Positions 22,202 to 33,647 are shown, counted from the stretch's first letter. The stretch: 64,000 nt of DNA from Bombyx mori (GCF_030269925.1 NC_085131.1:8045501-8109500), one strand, 5' to 3'. The notes: generated by a model not told the origin, from the letters alone. A program made the numbers and translations.

Positions 22202-23833
22202 TTATAACGTACGTGACACGGACTCGTAAACGTCCATGTGGTCGAAGGCGGCCGCGAGCCGCTGTTCGGGGGTTACCGACCTACGGATAGCGTCAGCGAA
22301 CGATCGCAGACGGTCGAAGTTCACCGCGGTGACGAAGTCGCGCACGAGCGCGAAGTCGTTGACGGCAGAGGGTTGCGGGGGACGGAACGCGGGCGCGGGG
22401 CGAGGTGCGAGCAGAGGCTGGGGCGCGGGGCGTGTCACGAGCGGGGGCGGGGGTGCGGTTTCCGTTCCCGCCTTAGTATACGGCAGCGGTTTTTTCCACG
22501 CCGAGACCGTGGGAACTGCAGCCGGCACGAAGGCGGGTTTCGGCACTGAAGGTGCCGAAGTCTTTGGGCCGACGGTTCGCGGAGCCGGGTGGGTTGGACG
22601 TTTTCGCGGAGCCCTAGGACATCCACGGTAGTTCGCGGGGTGCCCTTGCTTTAGGCATAGGACACAGCTTGGAGGTTCGGTCGCGGTTTCCCTAACACGC
22701 GAGCAATCTAATGTGGCGTGGTCGCCGAGGCACTTTACGCAGCGGGGGCGCGCGTGGCAATTACGAGCCGAGTGGCCGTAAAGCTGGCATCTGTAGCACT
22801 GCCCGGGAGTGCCACGTTTATGGGGGGCTTCGATGGAGACCCCGGATAGGCCGCAAACTGTCGAGAGGCATGAGATTTTCTTTTTTGCCTCCGGGGTTGG
22901 CTCCAACGCGACGAGTATCATGTTGTAGGGCTGCTTGCCCCGCCCACTGTGCATCCGATGCACACTAACTATAGGGAGTGCCTGAGCGATCAGGTCCTCC
23001 TTAACGTAGTCTATGTCTAGTTCTTTCGGTACTCCGCGTATTACTACGCGGAGCTCGCGGTCCTCCTGAAGAACATAGGTGTGGAAACCTATGTTCTCCT
23101 TTCGGAGGTATGCTGAGAGGGCCCTATGGTCGCCCGGCGTTGCGACCTTAATCTGAATCCCATGCGCGACGTTACGCGCATGGATGTAGTTAATTTTATT
23201 TGCCTGAAGGGCCTGGGATACGCGATTCCACGCTGTCTTCTCTTGAAGTATCAGCGGGGGCGGGGCAGCTACTTTAGGAGCGGGCGCGGGCTTAGGACGC
23301 GGCGGCGGGGTTACGCGGCGAGCGGAGTCCGACTCCGGTGTCACGACTACCTGCGGGCGGGAGGCGGTCGCGGATTTTGTTTGCTTCGTCGTGGAGCTCC
23401 GGGACTCCACGGCGCGAGTACGCTTTTTACCGCGCGTTACGGTTTGGAACCCATCCGAAGTTCCAGGCTGAGGGCTTGACGCGGATTCGAAATCCATCTC
23501 CGATTCGGTATCGGAGCCTGAACTCGAAACGATCGAGGTCGCGACGGACGAAGCGCGCGATGACGTAAACGACGCGGACGCGGGGGTGGGGGTAGCGTTA
23601 GGCGCTTCGTGAGTCGCATCGTCGGAACGTGCGCTCGAACTTAACGCGGCGGCGGGGGGCGCGCGGCGTGCCTCCGAGGCACGGTTGAAATATGCGGCGA
23701 CGGACGCGGGGGGGGAGGGATTGCCACGGGAGGCCCTATAAGCTAAGTACTCGGCCCTAATTGACGGGTACCTATCCCGGAGGAACCCGACAATGTCACT
23801 AGCACTTTCACTGACACTTTCTTCATGCTGCAT
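22202..23833 (-). CDS. LINE ORF1, Gag-like RNA-binding protein with three zinc knuckles
   Basis: 543 codons. The N-terminal half is low in complexity, rich in Ser, Ala, Pro and Arg. The middle holds an RRM-like PRE_C2HC-type region (about residues 205-335) with LQANKINYIHARNVAHG and VVIRGVPKELDIDYVKEDL. The C-terminal part (about 345-405) has three cysteine-histidine knuckles: CYRCQLYGHSARNC, CVKCLGDHATLDC and CVLCLKQGHPANYRGC. This is the usual layout of Jockey-clade ORF1 proteins, which coat the element's RNA and carry it to the target. The tail is Pro/Ala-rich. The stop lies 18 bp before the ORF2 start, so ORF2 is probably translated by reinitiation or a similar mechanism. No frame breaks are seen. 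Confidence 0.88.
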   Translation of the reverse strand: MQHEESVSESASDIVGFLRDRYPSIRAEYLAYRASRGNPSPPASVAAYFNRASEARRAPPAAALSSSARSDDATHEAPNATPTPASASFTSSRASSVATSIVSSSGSDTESEMDFESASSPQPGTSDGFQTVTRGKKRTRAVESRSSTTKQTKSATASRPQVVVTPESDSARRVTPPPRPKPAPAPKVAAPPPLILQEKTAWNRVSQALQANKINYIHARNVAHGIQIKVATPGDHRALSAYLRKENIGFHTYVLQEDRELRVVIRGVPKELDIDYVKEDLIAQALPIVSVHRMHSGRGKQPYNMILVALEPTPEAKKKISCLSTVCGLSGVSIEAPHKRGTPGQCYRCQLYGHSARNCHARPRCVKCLGDHATLDCSRVRETATEPPSCVLCLKQGHPANYRGCPRAPRKRPTHPAPRTVGPKTSAPSVPKPAFVPAAVPTVSAWKKPLPYTKAGTETAPPPPLVTRPAPQPLLAPRPAPAFRPPQPSAVNDFALVRDFVTAVNFDRLRSFADAIRRSVTPEQRLAAAFDHMDVYESVSRTL

Positions 23834-24387
23834 TTTCGGTCTTCTTGCCCGGGGGGGGCGGCCCCGAGACTTTTGTTGAACTCGCCGAAAGGCGAGGCCC
23901 CGGATAGGATTTGTAACCCCCCTGTGCTGCAGGACAGCAAGGAGCAGGGGGGGGGGAATGCCTATGCCGTGAAAACGGCAATCGGCGGGGAAAAGGAAAG
24001 GAACCCGCTCGGGCTGTATAGTGCTACAGCAGGCAGAATCGCGAGCGGGGGTCTAGTCTTGAAAAAGACTGTTGTTTTGGGAAAGGTTAGGAAATCGCTA
24101 GCCTGTGAGTGCCACAGGAAGCCTGATCGTAGCGATTGGTTTTGCCTTGAAAAAGGCAGTTGGTAAAGGGTGGGTTCGCGGTTACAACACTTTAGCGCAC
24201 AAAAATGGACTCCGAGACGCAAATCGCAAGCGACCAACGGATCGGCACGTCCGCACTACTGAATTGTAAGCACGATGTATTCACGGTCACTACACTGTCG
24301 AGCACAACTGTGAGTTCAGAGACGCAGCTCGCAAGCGGGCCACGGATCGGAAAGCACGTCCGCGCACGACCGAGTCGTGAGCGAGAA
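23834..24387 (-). promoter_or_regulatory. 5' UTR of the Jockey-type LINE, likely internal promoter
   Basis: Lies between the 5' target-site duplication and the ORF1 start. It is GC-rich, with runs of seven to nine G on the plus strand (for example 23850-23856 and 23946-23954) and repeated stretches containing CGAGACGCA/CAGAGACGCA near 24210 and 24318. Jockey-type elements carry an internal RNA polymerase II promoter at their very 5' end; I infer the same here but no core motif was proved. Confidence 0.5.
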
Positions 24388-24399
24388 TTGATTTGAAGT

Positions 24400-25430
24400 A
24401 CCCCTCGGGATCCGTTTTGTACATTTGAGGTTTAGATTAGCTTTATTAGCCAGATATATGTGGGAACCTCTATTCGGTTTGGGCCAATGAAACAGTTGAT
24501 TACTTCACACATACTTGATTTTATTTTCATATTTTGTTAAACAAGTAAATAAAATTTAAAGGCCTTTCGTCTTCAGAGTTTCACTGCGTCTGTCCACCGT
24601 TGCGTCCGGTATCTGCTCTCATTTCGTCTTCTCACTTAAAAATAAAATTATGTGTCCAACATTCATTCGCCTTCTTTCTTACCTACTAACACGTCGTCTC
24701 CTATCTCTCTCACTCAGTCATGCTCCATATCTGTCATTCATCCATACATCCTAGATGGTACACTTATTCTGGTATTAATTAAATGTCCTTCATTGGTCAC
24801 CGAAATTCATAAACACTGCTTAGAATTCCGAAAATCAATCAATATATAAGTACCCGCCCTTATGGGATAATGGAGAGGATTAAAGTGAATACAAGTTATA
24901 TTCCTTTTACCAAACACGGTCTGAGTAATTATTATAAATCTTACTTTGTCTTAAAATTGGCATTCAAAACCGTTTCTTGCTGTAACTACCCTGATAGTTT
25001 AATCAGAGTTAAAGCTATAGTAAAACATACCTTATGAATAGGTAATAAGTATCAACAATACAATAATTCATGCTATTTATCGTGAACCTAATACCCAAGT
25101 ATGACAACCACTAACTCTCAGTTCCCGGACCAAGAGAAATATAATATTAACTGATTAAGTAGATAAGTTTGTACATGACCCTTGTTTATTTACGCTAACA
25201 ATTTAGAACTCTGCTTAGTTAACAAGTTCATAGGGAGTAATAAACATTAACGTTTCCACATAATCCATATTTAGTGCTGCCAGGATTTAACTATTATTCT
25301 GATGTGATTACATTAATTAAATGAAACAGTAGTTTTGTCGCACAGCCTCACTTGCATTCCTTTTTGCAATTAGCACGAATTCTCCTCAAGTGAGTAGTCA
25401 CCTTAGATTGGTTTTATTTACCTAATCTTA
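24400..25430. other. Intron 2, 3' part, nothing recognised
   Basis: AT-rich with no supported gene; 25699-25954, 26291-26858 and 27294-28035 are the same. The region 27310-27480 has weak traces of LINE-derived coding (TTCATTGAAGGGCTCATTCC). Confidence 0.5.
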
Positions 25431-25439
25431 GGTACTCTT

Positions 25440-25689
25440 TTTTATTTATTTATTGCTTAGGTGGGTGGACGAGCTCACAGCCCACCTGGTGTTAAGTGGT
25501 TACTGGAGCCCATATACATCTACAACGTAAATGCGCCACCCACCTTGAGATATAAGTTCTAAGGTCTCACTATAGTTACAACGGCTGCCCCACCCTTCAA
25601 ACCGAAACGCATTACTGCTTCACGGCAGAAATAGGCAGGGCGGTGGTACCTACCCGTGCGGACTCACAAGAGGTTCTTCCACCAGTTAT
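25440..25689 (-). repeat. Bm1 SINE with 9-bp target-site duplication
   Basis: The minus-strand copy is flanked by GGTACTCTT at 25431-25439 and 25690-25698, marking the insertion edges. The tRNA-like head is missing, so the copy was 5'-truncated at insertion. Confidence 0.88.
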
Positions 25690-25954
25690 GGTACTCTTCT
25701 ATCTAATCTAATTAATTATTATTCAAATCAAGTTTGGTTGAAATTTGAGATCTGATAAACGACATATTACGATCATCTTTTTGTCAATATGAATCGTCTA
25801 TATACAGAAAGGTTATGGTTACAAAACGAATTATGATGATGAAAAGAAGTCGTTAACGTAATGGTTTGAAACACAGTGGATTTCAAATAAATAGTATATA
25901 AGTTAAGAATAGTAAACAGTACAAGTTACGATTAGAAAATATTTTTTTTTTTTG

Positions 25955-26290
25955 CCGTAAAGGCAGACGATCATACGGCCCACCTGATGGTGAGTGGTTA
26001 CCGTCGCTCATGGACGTCAGCAATGCCAGAGGCAGAGCCAAGCCGCTGCCTACCGTTTAATACTCTCCACAAGCCTCGTTTGAAGAAGGACATGTCATAG
26101 CGCTCGGGAAACACCGTGGAGGGGAGCTGATTCCATAGCCGGATGGTACGTGGCAAAAAAGATCTCTGGAAACGCACTGTGGATGAACGTAGTGGCTCCA
26201 GGTAGTATGGATGAACTCTACTCCGGTGGCGGGCGGTGCGATGGTAAAAACGAGATGTCGGTATCATCTCGAACAATTCCTCAGAGCACT
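25955..26290 (-). pseudogene. 3' fragment of the same LINE family
   Basis: Begins on the plus strand after a T run (about 25942-25954) with GCCGTAAAGGCAGACGATCA and encodes, on the minus strand, FLPRTIRLWNQLPSTVFPER. Broken off near 26290, where unrelated sequence starts. Confidence 0.78.
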
Positions 26291-26858
26291 TTCGGGGTTG
26301 TTGGCAACAATAATGGGCATCCAAAAATCAAAACTCAAATAATGAAAATTGGAAGGCGTTTGTCCTTACTGCATTGTGGTCACGAATCTTCAACATGATA
26401 ATGTAATGGCGCATGCAAACATTTGTTGTTAGAAAGCTTTTTTCAACGATTTCATAAATAAAGCTATAATAAGTACGTGTTGTAAAACGTGATGAATGCA
26501 TCGGAATGAAAATAAAAAAAAAAAAATTCTGTACGCAATATCAAAATTCCTATTAAGAATCATATATTTTTTATTACTTTTTAAATTCCTAACAAGCTAT
26601 TTTATGTTTAGTCACGAATCATTTGTAGCCTTGTTTCTCTGTTTGATATCATATTTTCCATGAAGAGAACAATAAAGAGAAGCCTTCCCAACGGTTTTTT
26701 TGCGCGGCTTCCGAATATTGTTGTTTAGAATTTGTATTATCCAAGATTATATTCCGAATGTCCTCAGCGCGGTTCAGATTTTCGCTATTATTATAGTTAT
26801 CAAACAAGGAGTGCTTTGAAATTTTGTTTTAGATGATCGTGTAATTAGTAATTTCAGG

Positions 26859-27293
26859 TTTTTTTTTATTGCTCAGATGGGTGGACGAGCTCACAGCCCA
26901 CCTGGTGTTAAGTGGTTACTGGAGCCCATAGACATCTACAACGTAAATGCGCCACCCACCTTGAGATATCAGTTCTAAGGTCTCAAGTATAGTTACAACG
27001 GCTGCCCCACCCTTCAAACCGAAACGCATTACTGCTTCACGGCAGAAATAGGCAGGGTGGCGGTACCCACCCGCGCGGACTCACAAGAGGTCCTACCACC
27101 AGTAATTCCGCAAATTATAATTTTGCGGGTTTCTTTTTGATTACACGATATTATGCCTTCACCGTGGAAGTCAATCGTAAACATTTGTTAAGTACGTACT
27201 TCATTAGAAAAATTGGTACCCGCCTGAGATTCGAACCCCGGTGCATCGCTCAACACGAATGCACCGGACGTCTTATCCTTTAGGCCACGACGA
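26859..27293 (-). repeat. Bm1 SINE, essentially full length
   Basis: About 435 bp including the tRNA-like head. Read on the minus strand it begins GTCGTCGTGGCCTAAAGG (27293 downwards), passes a B-box-like GGGGTTCGAATCTCAGG, and ends with the usual body and A tail. It is the most complete copy here and a good local reference. Confidence 0.9.
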
Positions 27294-28035
27294 CTTCAAG
27301 CGCAGAGAAACCACTCTCTACCATCGAGGACGTTTTCAAACCTCATTCAAAAGAAGATATTGCATAGCATTCATTGAAGGGCTCATTCCAGAGATTGATA
27401 GTGCGTGGCACAAAAATAATCTGGAAAGACATTGTGATGAACAAAGCAGCTCTGGGTAGGAGCGATGAACTTCGCCCTTACACGATGTGTATAGTACACA
27501 GACAACGTGTAGGTAATTGGTACACTTGATACTCTAGCGCCAAACTATTAATCTTATAATGTAGGTTTTCGTGTCGGCTCACGATTATTATTCGTCCATC
27601 AAATTAGATCGTTTCTTGTAAATCATGATATATATTTATTTCCATAGAAGATGCGTTTAACTTATTTGAGCAACACAAGATGTCGTACCTTGAATTTTTT
27701 ACTCAACCTGAAAATAAATCACGACAAACGACAATTCATTTCCTAGAAAGTACTTTTCCTAGTTTTAATGAGAAACTCTGCAAAGTAAATATTAACTATG
27801 CAATTACTCAGCATACGCGTTGTTGTTAGTTAGTCTGTAATTAAATTTTAATAGCTATAAATCTACATGCTATAATAATTTGTTGAAACTGTTTGCGCTT
27901 TATTTTTAACTAACAGCGATGTTAGTGAAAATAGTTTATTCTAATTCTAGCTATAACTACTATGTAACAATTATAAAATATAAAAAACCTCTCATTTGAA
28001 TCTCAAATCCTTAAGATATATTCCTATAGCTTTTT

Positions 28036-28129
28036 TTCATTTATTTGCGCGATAAATCTATTCAATAGTTGATAAATAGATTTGTATTTATTCATTTATT
28101 TGCGCAATAGTTGAATAGATTTATCACGC
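28036..28129. repeat. Short AT-rich inverted and direct repeat cluster
   Basis: GCGCGATAAATCTATTCAA (28047-28065) is inverted at 28111-28129 with one mismatch. TTCATTTATTTGCGC is repeated directly at 28036 and 28091. Confidence 0.6.
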
Positions 28130-28444
28130 TAAAATGGCTAAGCGGATTTAGATGAAAAACACGCACGAAGATAGTTATAACCCGGATTAACACATAGGTT
28201 ACTTTTATCATAGTAAACGACAAAACCCGGACAACCCCGTGTATATCTGTTATAATAAATACGACAGTGCTCTCGCTGGTTCATAATTTTATGTACCAAC
28301 AGATCTATACCCGATAAATGTTGTTTATAAAGTAAAAAAACACCTTAAATGGCAAACCGAACTAACAATTAACATCTTTTTTTTAACCAATTCGCAATAG
28401 TCAGGATATTAAATTATTTTACTGTCATCGGCCCTTGAAGCTTG

Positions 28445-28686
28445 TTTTTTTTATTGCTTAGATGGGTGGACAAGCTCACAGCCCACCTGGCGTTAAGTGG
28501 TTACTGGAGCCCATAGACATCTACAACGTAAATGCGCCACCCACCTTGAGATATAAGTTCTAAGATCTCAGTATAGTTACAACGGCTGCCCCACCCTTCA
28601 AACCGAAACGCATTACTGCTTCACGGCAGAAATAGGCAAGGCGGTGGTACCTACACGTGCGTACTCACAAGAGGTCCTACCACCAG
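28445..28686 (-). repeat. Bm1 SINE, 5'-truncated, beside exon 3
   Basis: T run, ATTGCTTAGATGGGTG through GAGGTCCTACCACCAG. It ends only about 45 bp before the start of exon 3. Confidence 0.88.
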
Positions 28687-28731
28687 AAATGATATAATTA
28701 TCACTAAATTAACATACCACGTTTGTTTCAG

Positions 28732-28940
28732 CTTCGACGTCCGCGGGCGCTCGTTCAACAAAGCCCTGCAATGGTCCGACCCTAACGCTTTCGGTCCCCG
28801 GGCGTATTTCGCGACAGTCGCCCGTCCGGCTGCCCTCACCCTCGACACGGTTCAGCTAGACGACGAGGGAGTCTACCGATGCCGGGTCGACTTCAAGAAC
28901 TCGCCAACAAGAAACTTTCAGATACGGCTATCCGTTATAG
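28732..28940 (+). CDS. Sidestep-like gene, exon 3: second half of Ig1
   Basis: Acceptor GTTTGTTTCAG precedes the exon and donor GTGAGT follows. The peptide contains SFDVRGR, then WSDPNAFGPRAYF and the typical Ig F-strand signature LDDEGVYRCRVDF, whose D-x-G-x-Y-x-C pattern holds the second cysteine of Ig1. It closes with a G-strand-like FQIRLSVI. Sidestep proteins share the SFDVRGR...GPRAYF stretch just after the core tryptophan. The exon lies only about 45 bp downstream of an inserted Bm1 SINE (ends 28686), so an insertion has come very close to the acceptor without destroying the pyrimidine tract. Confidence 0.88.
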
Positions 28941-29004
28941 GTGAGTGAATATATTTTGTCATACGCGCAACACCCAGTACATTGTTCAGTTGCTGAATGT
29001 ACCT

Positions 29005-29365
29005 GTCCGTTTCCGATCCGGTGGTAGATTCTGCGAAGCACTGCTCTTGCTAGGGCATTTTTTTTATTGCTTATATGGGTGGACGAGCTCACAGTCCACC
29101 TGGTGTTAAGTGGTTACTGGAGCCCAACGTAAATGCGCCACCCACCTTGAGATATAAGTTCTAAGGTCTCAAGTATAGTTACAAAGACTGCCCCACCCTT
29201 CAAACCAAAACGCATTACTACTTCACGGCAAAAATAGGTGGTGGTACCCACCCGCTCAGACTCACAAGAGGTCCTACCACCACTAAAAACAGTTGGGCCC
29301 GTTAGCTCACCTACCCGTCTGGGCGTAAATGTAATAGCCCAGGGGCTACCAACCAATAGGTATGT
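29005..29365 (+). repeat. BMC1-like LINE 3' UTR fragment, split by Bm1
   Basis: CCGATCCGGTGGTAGATTCT to GCTCTTGCTAGGG before the SINE, and GCCCGTTAGCTCACCTACC to about 29365 after it. Same order as in the full-length element. Confidence 0.75.
29058..29284 (-). repeat. Bm1 SINE nested in a LINE 3' fragment
   Basis: The copy lacks the CATAGACATCTAC segment but is otherwise typical. LINE 3' sequence lies on both sides (29005-29057 and 29287-29365). Confidence 0.86.
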
Positions 29366-30562
29366 CAAAATAATTTGTGCAGTGTAACAATCATACATTT
29401 GGATTTTTATGGGTTTCAGTAACCACACGAAACCAGGTGACAGATGTTAATTAAATAAATATTACAAAGCAGCTTTTCATTGCGCAGTCTCTAACTTAAC
29501 GTATTACGATCTACTTAACAGACTTAGTGGTCGTAAATAAACTAAAATTGTATTTAACTTAAACACTTAACGAGCATTCCGTCACAAAGTTGCGTCAAAT
29601 TAATTTTTACTAACTCCCTAAGTTGAGGACACTAAGCGAGTCACTCGGAACTCAAATGAAAATACAACTTTTTATCTTAAATTACGAGAGAAATAAGGCG
29701 TATATAAATTAAATTAGGCAAAAGGTCCGCGCCGGGCGGTACCGAAAACATTTTTATTATAAACCTAAAGTAATTTCGTTGTAATCATTAAAGTCACAAA
29801 ACTCTATTAAGGAATGTCTCGAGAAGAAAGAATTATCACTAACTTGAATCAATTGTGTATTGCGCCTCTAGAAAAAGACATTAAATATTCGAAAGAAAAA
29901 AAAAACTGAACTACCGCCGCTTCGTTGGTTACTTTTTTCAATTACGCTCAAAATATAATTGCCCACTTAACCGGTGAAACAGTTTCGCAAATAGCACGGC
30001 GCCACCACAAAACGTCGACCCTCGAAACCAGAATGGGAATCGCGGCAGATGCTCGCATTCCCACGGCGAAAAACTTCGGCGCGAAATGTCTGCTCTATTC
30101 TGAAAATTTATAAGAGAACCTTATCTAAAAAGCCAGCCTTTCAGCGGCTTTCGCGGAACGAGCGATGCAAAACAAAGCTTTGTTAGAGCTCCTTTGAATT
30201 TTCGGTAAGGAAAACGAGAGGTTACACACGGCCCTTACCCCGTCAAAGAACGCTCCGAGTGCTGTTATTACAATAATGTACTGCGATATCAAGAATAGAG
30301 AGGCGCCGCTTTCAGCTCGCAAAAGAAACCGCCAACTAACTTAGCCACTCGTTCTATGACGTCACGCCCCGTAAATTATGAATATTGTTCTATAACGCAA
30401 ACATTTTCGCTGTGCCGCTTTTAACAGTGCTAAAATAAAAACGGATACGCGTGTCGATTTGTAGCTTTTGTACGTTTTTAGGAAAATATTTTTATTAAAA
30501 ACTAAGCATTGTATGCTTTTGTGATGTTCTTTTATTAAAACAAACAAACTGGCATTTGTTTG
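29366..30562. other. Intron 3, nothing recognised
   Basis: No supported gene here or at 31061-31879, 32166-32596, 32781-33082 and 33648-34113. The region 29900-30350 is less AT-rich but has no domain-bearing ORF. Confidence 0.5.
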
Positions 30563-31060
30563 TCTATAATATAATATTATGAAGAGGAAAGATTTGTTTG
30601 TTTGTTTGTATTGAATAGGCTCCGAAAGTACTAAACCGATTTGAAAAATTCTGTCATTATTTGGAAGCTACACTATTCCCAAGTGATATATAGGTATTAT
30701 GCTATAATTTTTTTTTTTTAAATTAGGGATCCTTACTAAAACTCCCCTGGTGACCTAGCACTGAACCACTGACTTTTGTAACATAGGTTTAAAAAAAAAA
30801 AAAGTTTGTAAAAAAATAACCTAAAATATTTTTTACATCGCGTGCGCTGCGAAAACTATTGATGATAGAAAATAATGTACTACGACCCTGTAGAACACAT
30901 TATTATTTACAAAAAGTGTCGCGACACCATAATAATATGTCTAACTATTATAGCTATGCCGCAATAAGTAGTCTTCTATAATATTTAAAAAAATAAAACA
31001 ACGTCAAATATCGTTGAAAATTTTGTTCAAGACCCGAGCGTAGCCGGAGCGGACCGCTAC
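30563..31060 (+). mobile_element. Helitron-like element, family C-related, degenerate
   Basis: TCTATAATATAATATTATGA, (TTTG)n, GGCTCCGAAAGTACTAAACC at the start and CGTAGCCGGAGCGGACCGCTAC at the end, where CTAC replaces CTAG. Confidence 0.55.
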
Positions 31061-31879
31061 TTATTAAATAAAACGAATAAATGTATCTTCGTATTTCAAG
31101 TATTGTTTACTGCGCAAAATACTGATGAATAAATAATGAAAGCAATAACTTTAACCGAAACCCACATAATTATCGCATCTACAGGCATGAGTAAAGGGGA
31201 ATCGGCCAACAAAGTGATTTTATTAACTTTACTGCCCTAGCGCCTGACCGGTACCGCCTCGCCCCAGAATTTATTACACCCCAACCTATCTACATATGTT
31301 TATCGCGGAATTTTAAATTGTAAAAGAGCCCCACTTGAAAATACCAGTTACCGCATGAATATACGCTACATTTGTTTTGAGAACCGCATAATTTTATACC
31401 GTCGAAATTAGTATGGAAGAGATGATTCAGAATTAAATGTATCGTTGAAAGCGTGTTTTTAAACCGCGAATCATTGTTCTGCTTTTGCAAACTGTTAAAT
31501 AATTTGGCAACATATAGAACTTTATGACGGAAGATTTTACGTGATCTCTCTAAATTTCGTCTTAAGCTAGGTGGGGTAGGGCTGGTGCAGCTATAGTTAT
31601 TTATCTCTCAAAGCAATCAGGCCTAAAATATTTCAGCCCTTAAAGCGGCCGATATTCAAACGCATCTTTCGACTAGATATTTGAAGATAAGCAATAGCAT
31701 TCATATTGGGATATGACCTTTTTTTCTAACTGGAAGTCTAGTCTCCCACGTGATTTACGTACCTAGTACGTGCAGGGAGTGTGTGGGAATTTCGAAGCAG
31801 TTCAATACAAGTCTTTACGGCCATCTTGCCCGGGACCCAACCGGAAGAGGTAGCGTAGGAAGGGCGATCACGTTCAACC

Positions 31880-32165
31880 CTGCAACACGTCGACGTCGCC
31901 CAAAACACGTCATTACGCATCCTCCCGACCCATTAACGGTGCTCTTAGGTACCACAAGCACCGGTCACCGCCCTCATCGGACCCGTCGCTTGTAACTAAG
32001 GGTTCGACGTCGTGGGTCGCGTTTCCGATCCGGTGGTAGATTCTGCGAAGCACTGCTCTTGCTAGGGCCAGTATTAACAACACTCCGGGTTGAGCCCCGT
32101 GAGCTCACCTACATGATAGGGCGAAGCTGAAATAGCCTCTCAAGGCTATCAGCATAGGGAGGTTA
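31880..32165 (+). pseudogene. BMC1-like LINE 3' end fragment
   Basis: Encodes the end of ORF2 (RRRRPKHVITHPPDPLTVLL and STGHRPHRTRRL) closely matching the full-length copy, then the 3' UTR to GGCTATCAGCATAGGGAGG. Part of the 3' UTR (CACTGAGTTTCTC...) is deleted. Confidence 0.8.
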
Positions 32166-32596
32166 AAAACAAGCTGCAACACAACACGTAACCACACCAA
32201 GGACGCCTGACCGCCGGAGTCATAATCTACGTAAAACAACTCTATATTGACTTCGATAGGCGGTGCGTCAACCCTGCCACCAAGCATACCTATCCGACTA
32301 ATTCCGAACCTATTTATAAGCTCAGGTACACGCTCCATAACACCGAAACGAACCAAAAACTACAGCCATGAAAATCTATTAACAACCTGCAGACATTCAT
32401 GGTTTTTGGCACAGCGCCTATTCATTCGCGGGTTTATTAGCAGGAGTACAGCGAGCGGAATATAATTTATAAGCCCGACCTCGCAATGTGTCTACGTTGG
32501 TCCGCAGGCCGCGTCTACATACTTCCGCGTGTAATTCTTTCCGCGCCCGGGTTCTGAGTTAAGTGAAGCAATCCGTAACTGTTAAGTGGGAGGCAA

Positions 32597-32780
32597 GGGC
32601 GGATCCAGCTTTGGCGCCAGGAGGGGGTCACATAATCGTGGGCAAGTTAAGAACTTATAATTTAATTTTGATAACAATAGATAATAAATAAATCATGATG
32701 TTCCTCAATTAGTTAGTTCAAGTCCTGGAACTAGCTCAGGGGGGGGTCATGACCCCCATGACCCCCCCCTGGATCCGCCG
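32597..32780. mobile_element. MITE with GGCGGATCCAG terminal repeats
   Basis: GGCGGATCCAG (32598-32608) is mirrored by CTGGATCCGCC (32769-32779). Next to the right end GGGTCATGACCCCCATGACC forms further pairing. About 184 bp, no ORF. The flanking duplication was not resolved. Confidence 0.65.
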
Positions 32781-33082
32781 TTGGTGGGGGGTTGCAGCAT
32801 TGTAAACGTAAGTCATCGCTTCGCTTCGCGCTACGGTAAGCCGGGTAGTCCTTCCACAAACCGGTAAATCACTTTACTTAGACAACCACAGTTTACGAGC
32901 ACAGATACTCTACAAACATGCATGCCTTATGTACCACCTCGTTTGATCGATGCCGACACGGTTCTCGTATTGATAAAGGCTTTACGTTACGTATCTTTAT
33001 CGGGGCAAGCTTTTCGTTTATTTTCAATACAATTAATTTCAGACAGCAATCTGAGACCAATGGAACTTAGAATTATTCTAAA

Positions 33083-33206
33083 CTAGCTGACCCGGCAGAC
33101 TTCGTAGCGCCTCAGTCGATAAATAAAAGACCTAAACTTTTATATAAAATAAACTTGAAACATACAATATTAATCCGCTCGACGGGGGACACGCAAAGGA
33201 AACTAA
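33083..33206 (-). mobile_element. Helitron-like element, family B, truncated
   Basis: Retains the CTAGCTGACCCGGCAGACTT end and about 120 bp, then breaks off near GGGGGACACGCAAAGGAAAC. Confidence 0.65.
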
Positions 33207-33352
33207 CTAAAGACTTATTTTCAGACAGCTGAAGTGCGTAAAGCATAATAATTTCGGTTTTCAGGTAACGGAATCGCGAGGTTTGTCTCATTCGAAATCA
33301 ATCAAATAGGGACTTATTAACCCTTGAACCTAATCATAAATTTATATTTAAC

Positions 33353-33647
33353 ACTATCTGACCCGGCAAACTTCGTAGTGCCTCAATCGATAAATAAAAG
33401 ACCTAAACTTTTGTATAAAATAAACTTGAAACAAACAAAAGGAATCCGTCCGACGGGGGGGACACAAAGGAAAAACAATATTGTTATTTTTATTTAATTC
33501 CGAGCATTTTCATATTTATCTACGTTTTAAAACTTCTCTGGACTTCCACAAATAATTCAAGACCAAAATTAGCCAAATCGGTCCAGCCGTTCTCGAGTTT
33601 TAGCGAGACTAACGAACAGCAATTCATTTTTATTTATACTTTATAGA
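33353..33647 (-). mobile_element. Helitron-like element, family B
   Basis: Full family B body with a mutated end (CTATCTGACCCGGC instead of CTAG). It lies 150 bp from the truncated copy in the same orientation. Confidence 0.66.

Larger units (their letters stand above)
19068..24399 (-). mobile_element. Full-length Jockey-clade LINE, BMC1-like, with target-site duplication
   Basis: A complete non-LTR retrotransposon lies on the minus strand between two copies of TTGATTTGAAGT (19068-19079 and 24388-24399), a 12-bp target-site duplication. Reading 24387 to about 19080 gives a GC-rich 5' UTR of about 550 bp, ORF1, ORF2, a 3' UTR of about 190 bp and a poly(A) tail, seen on the plus strand as a T run at about 19079-19105. 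Both ORFs are open for their full length, so the copy may be recent and autonomous. Its total of about 5.3 kb and its domain order fit BMC1 of Bombyx, but the name rests on memory and needs alignment. It lies antisense within the 18-kb second intron of the Sidestep-like gene. Confidence 0.9.

Noticed and set aside
22236..23568. Several long plus-strand ORFs opposite the LINE ORF1
   Set aside because: They are shadows in GC-rich DNA. The minus-strand frame holds the zinc knuckles and is longer.
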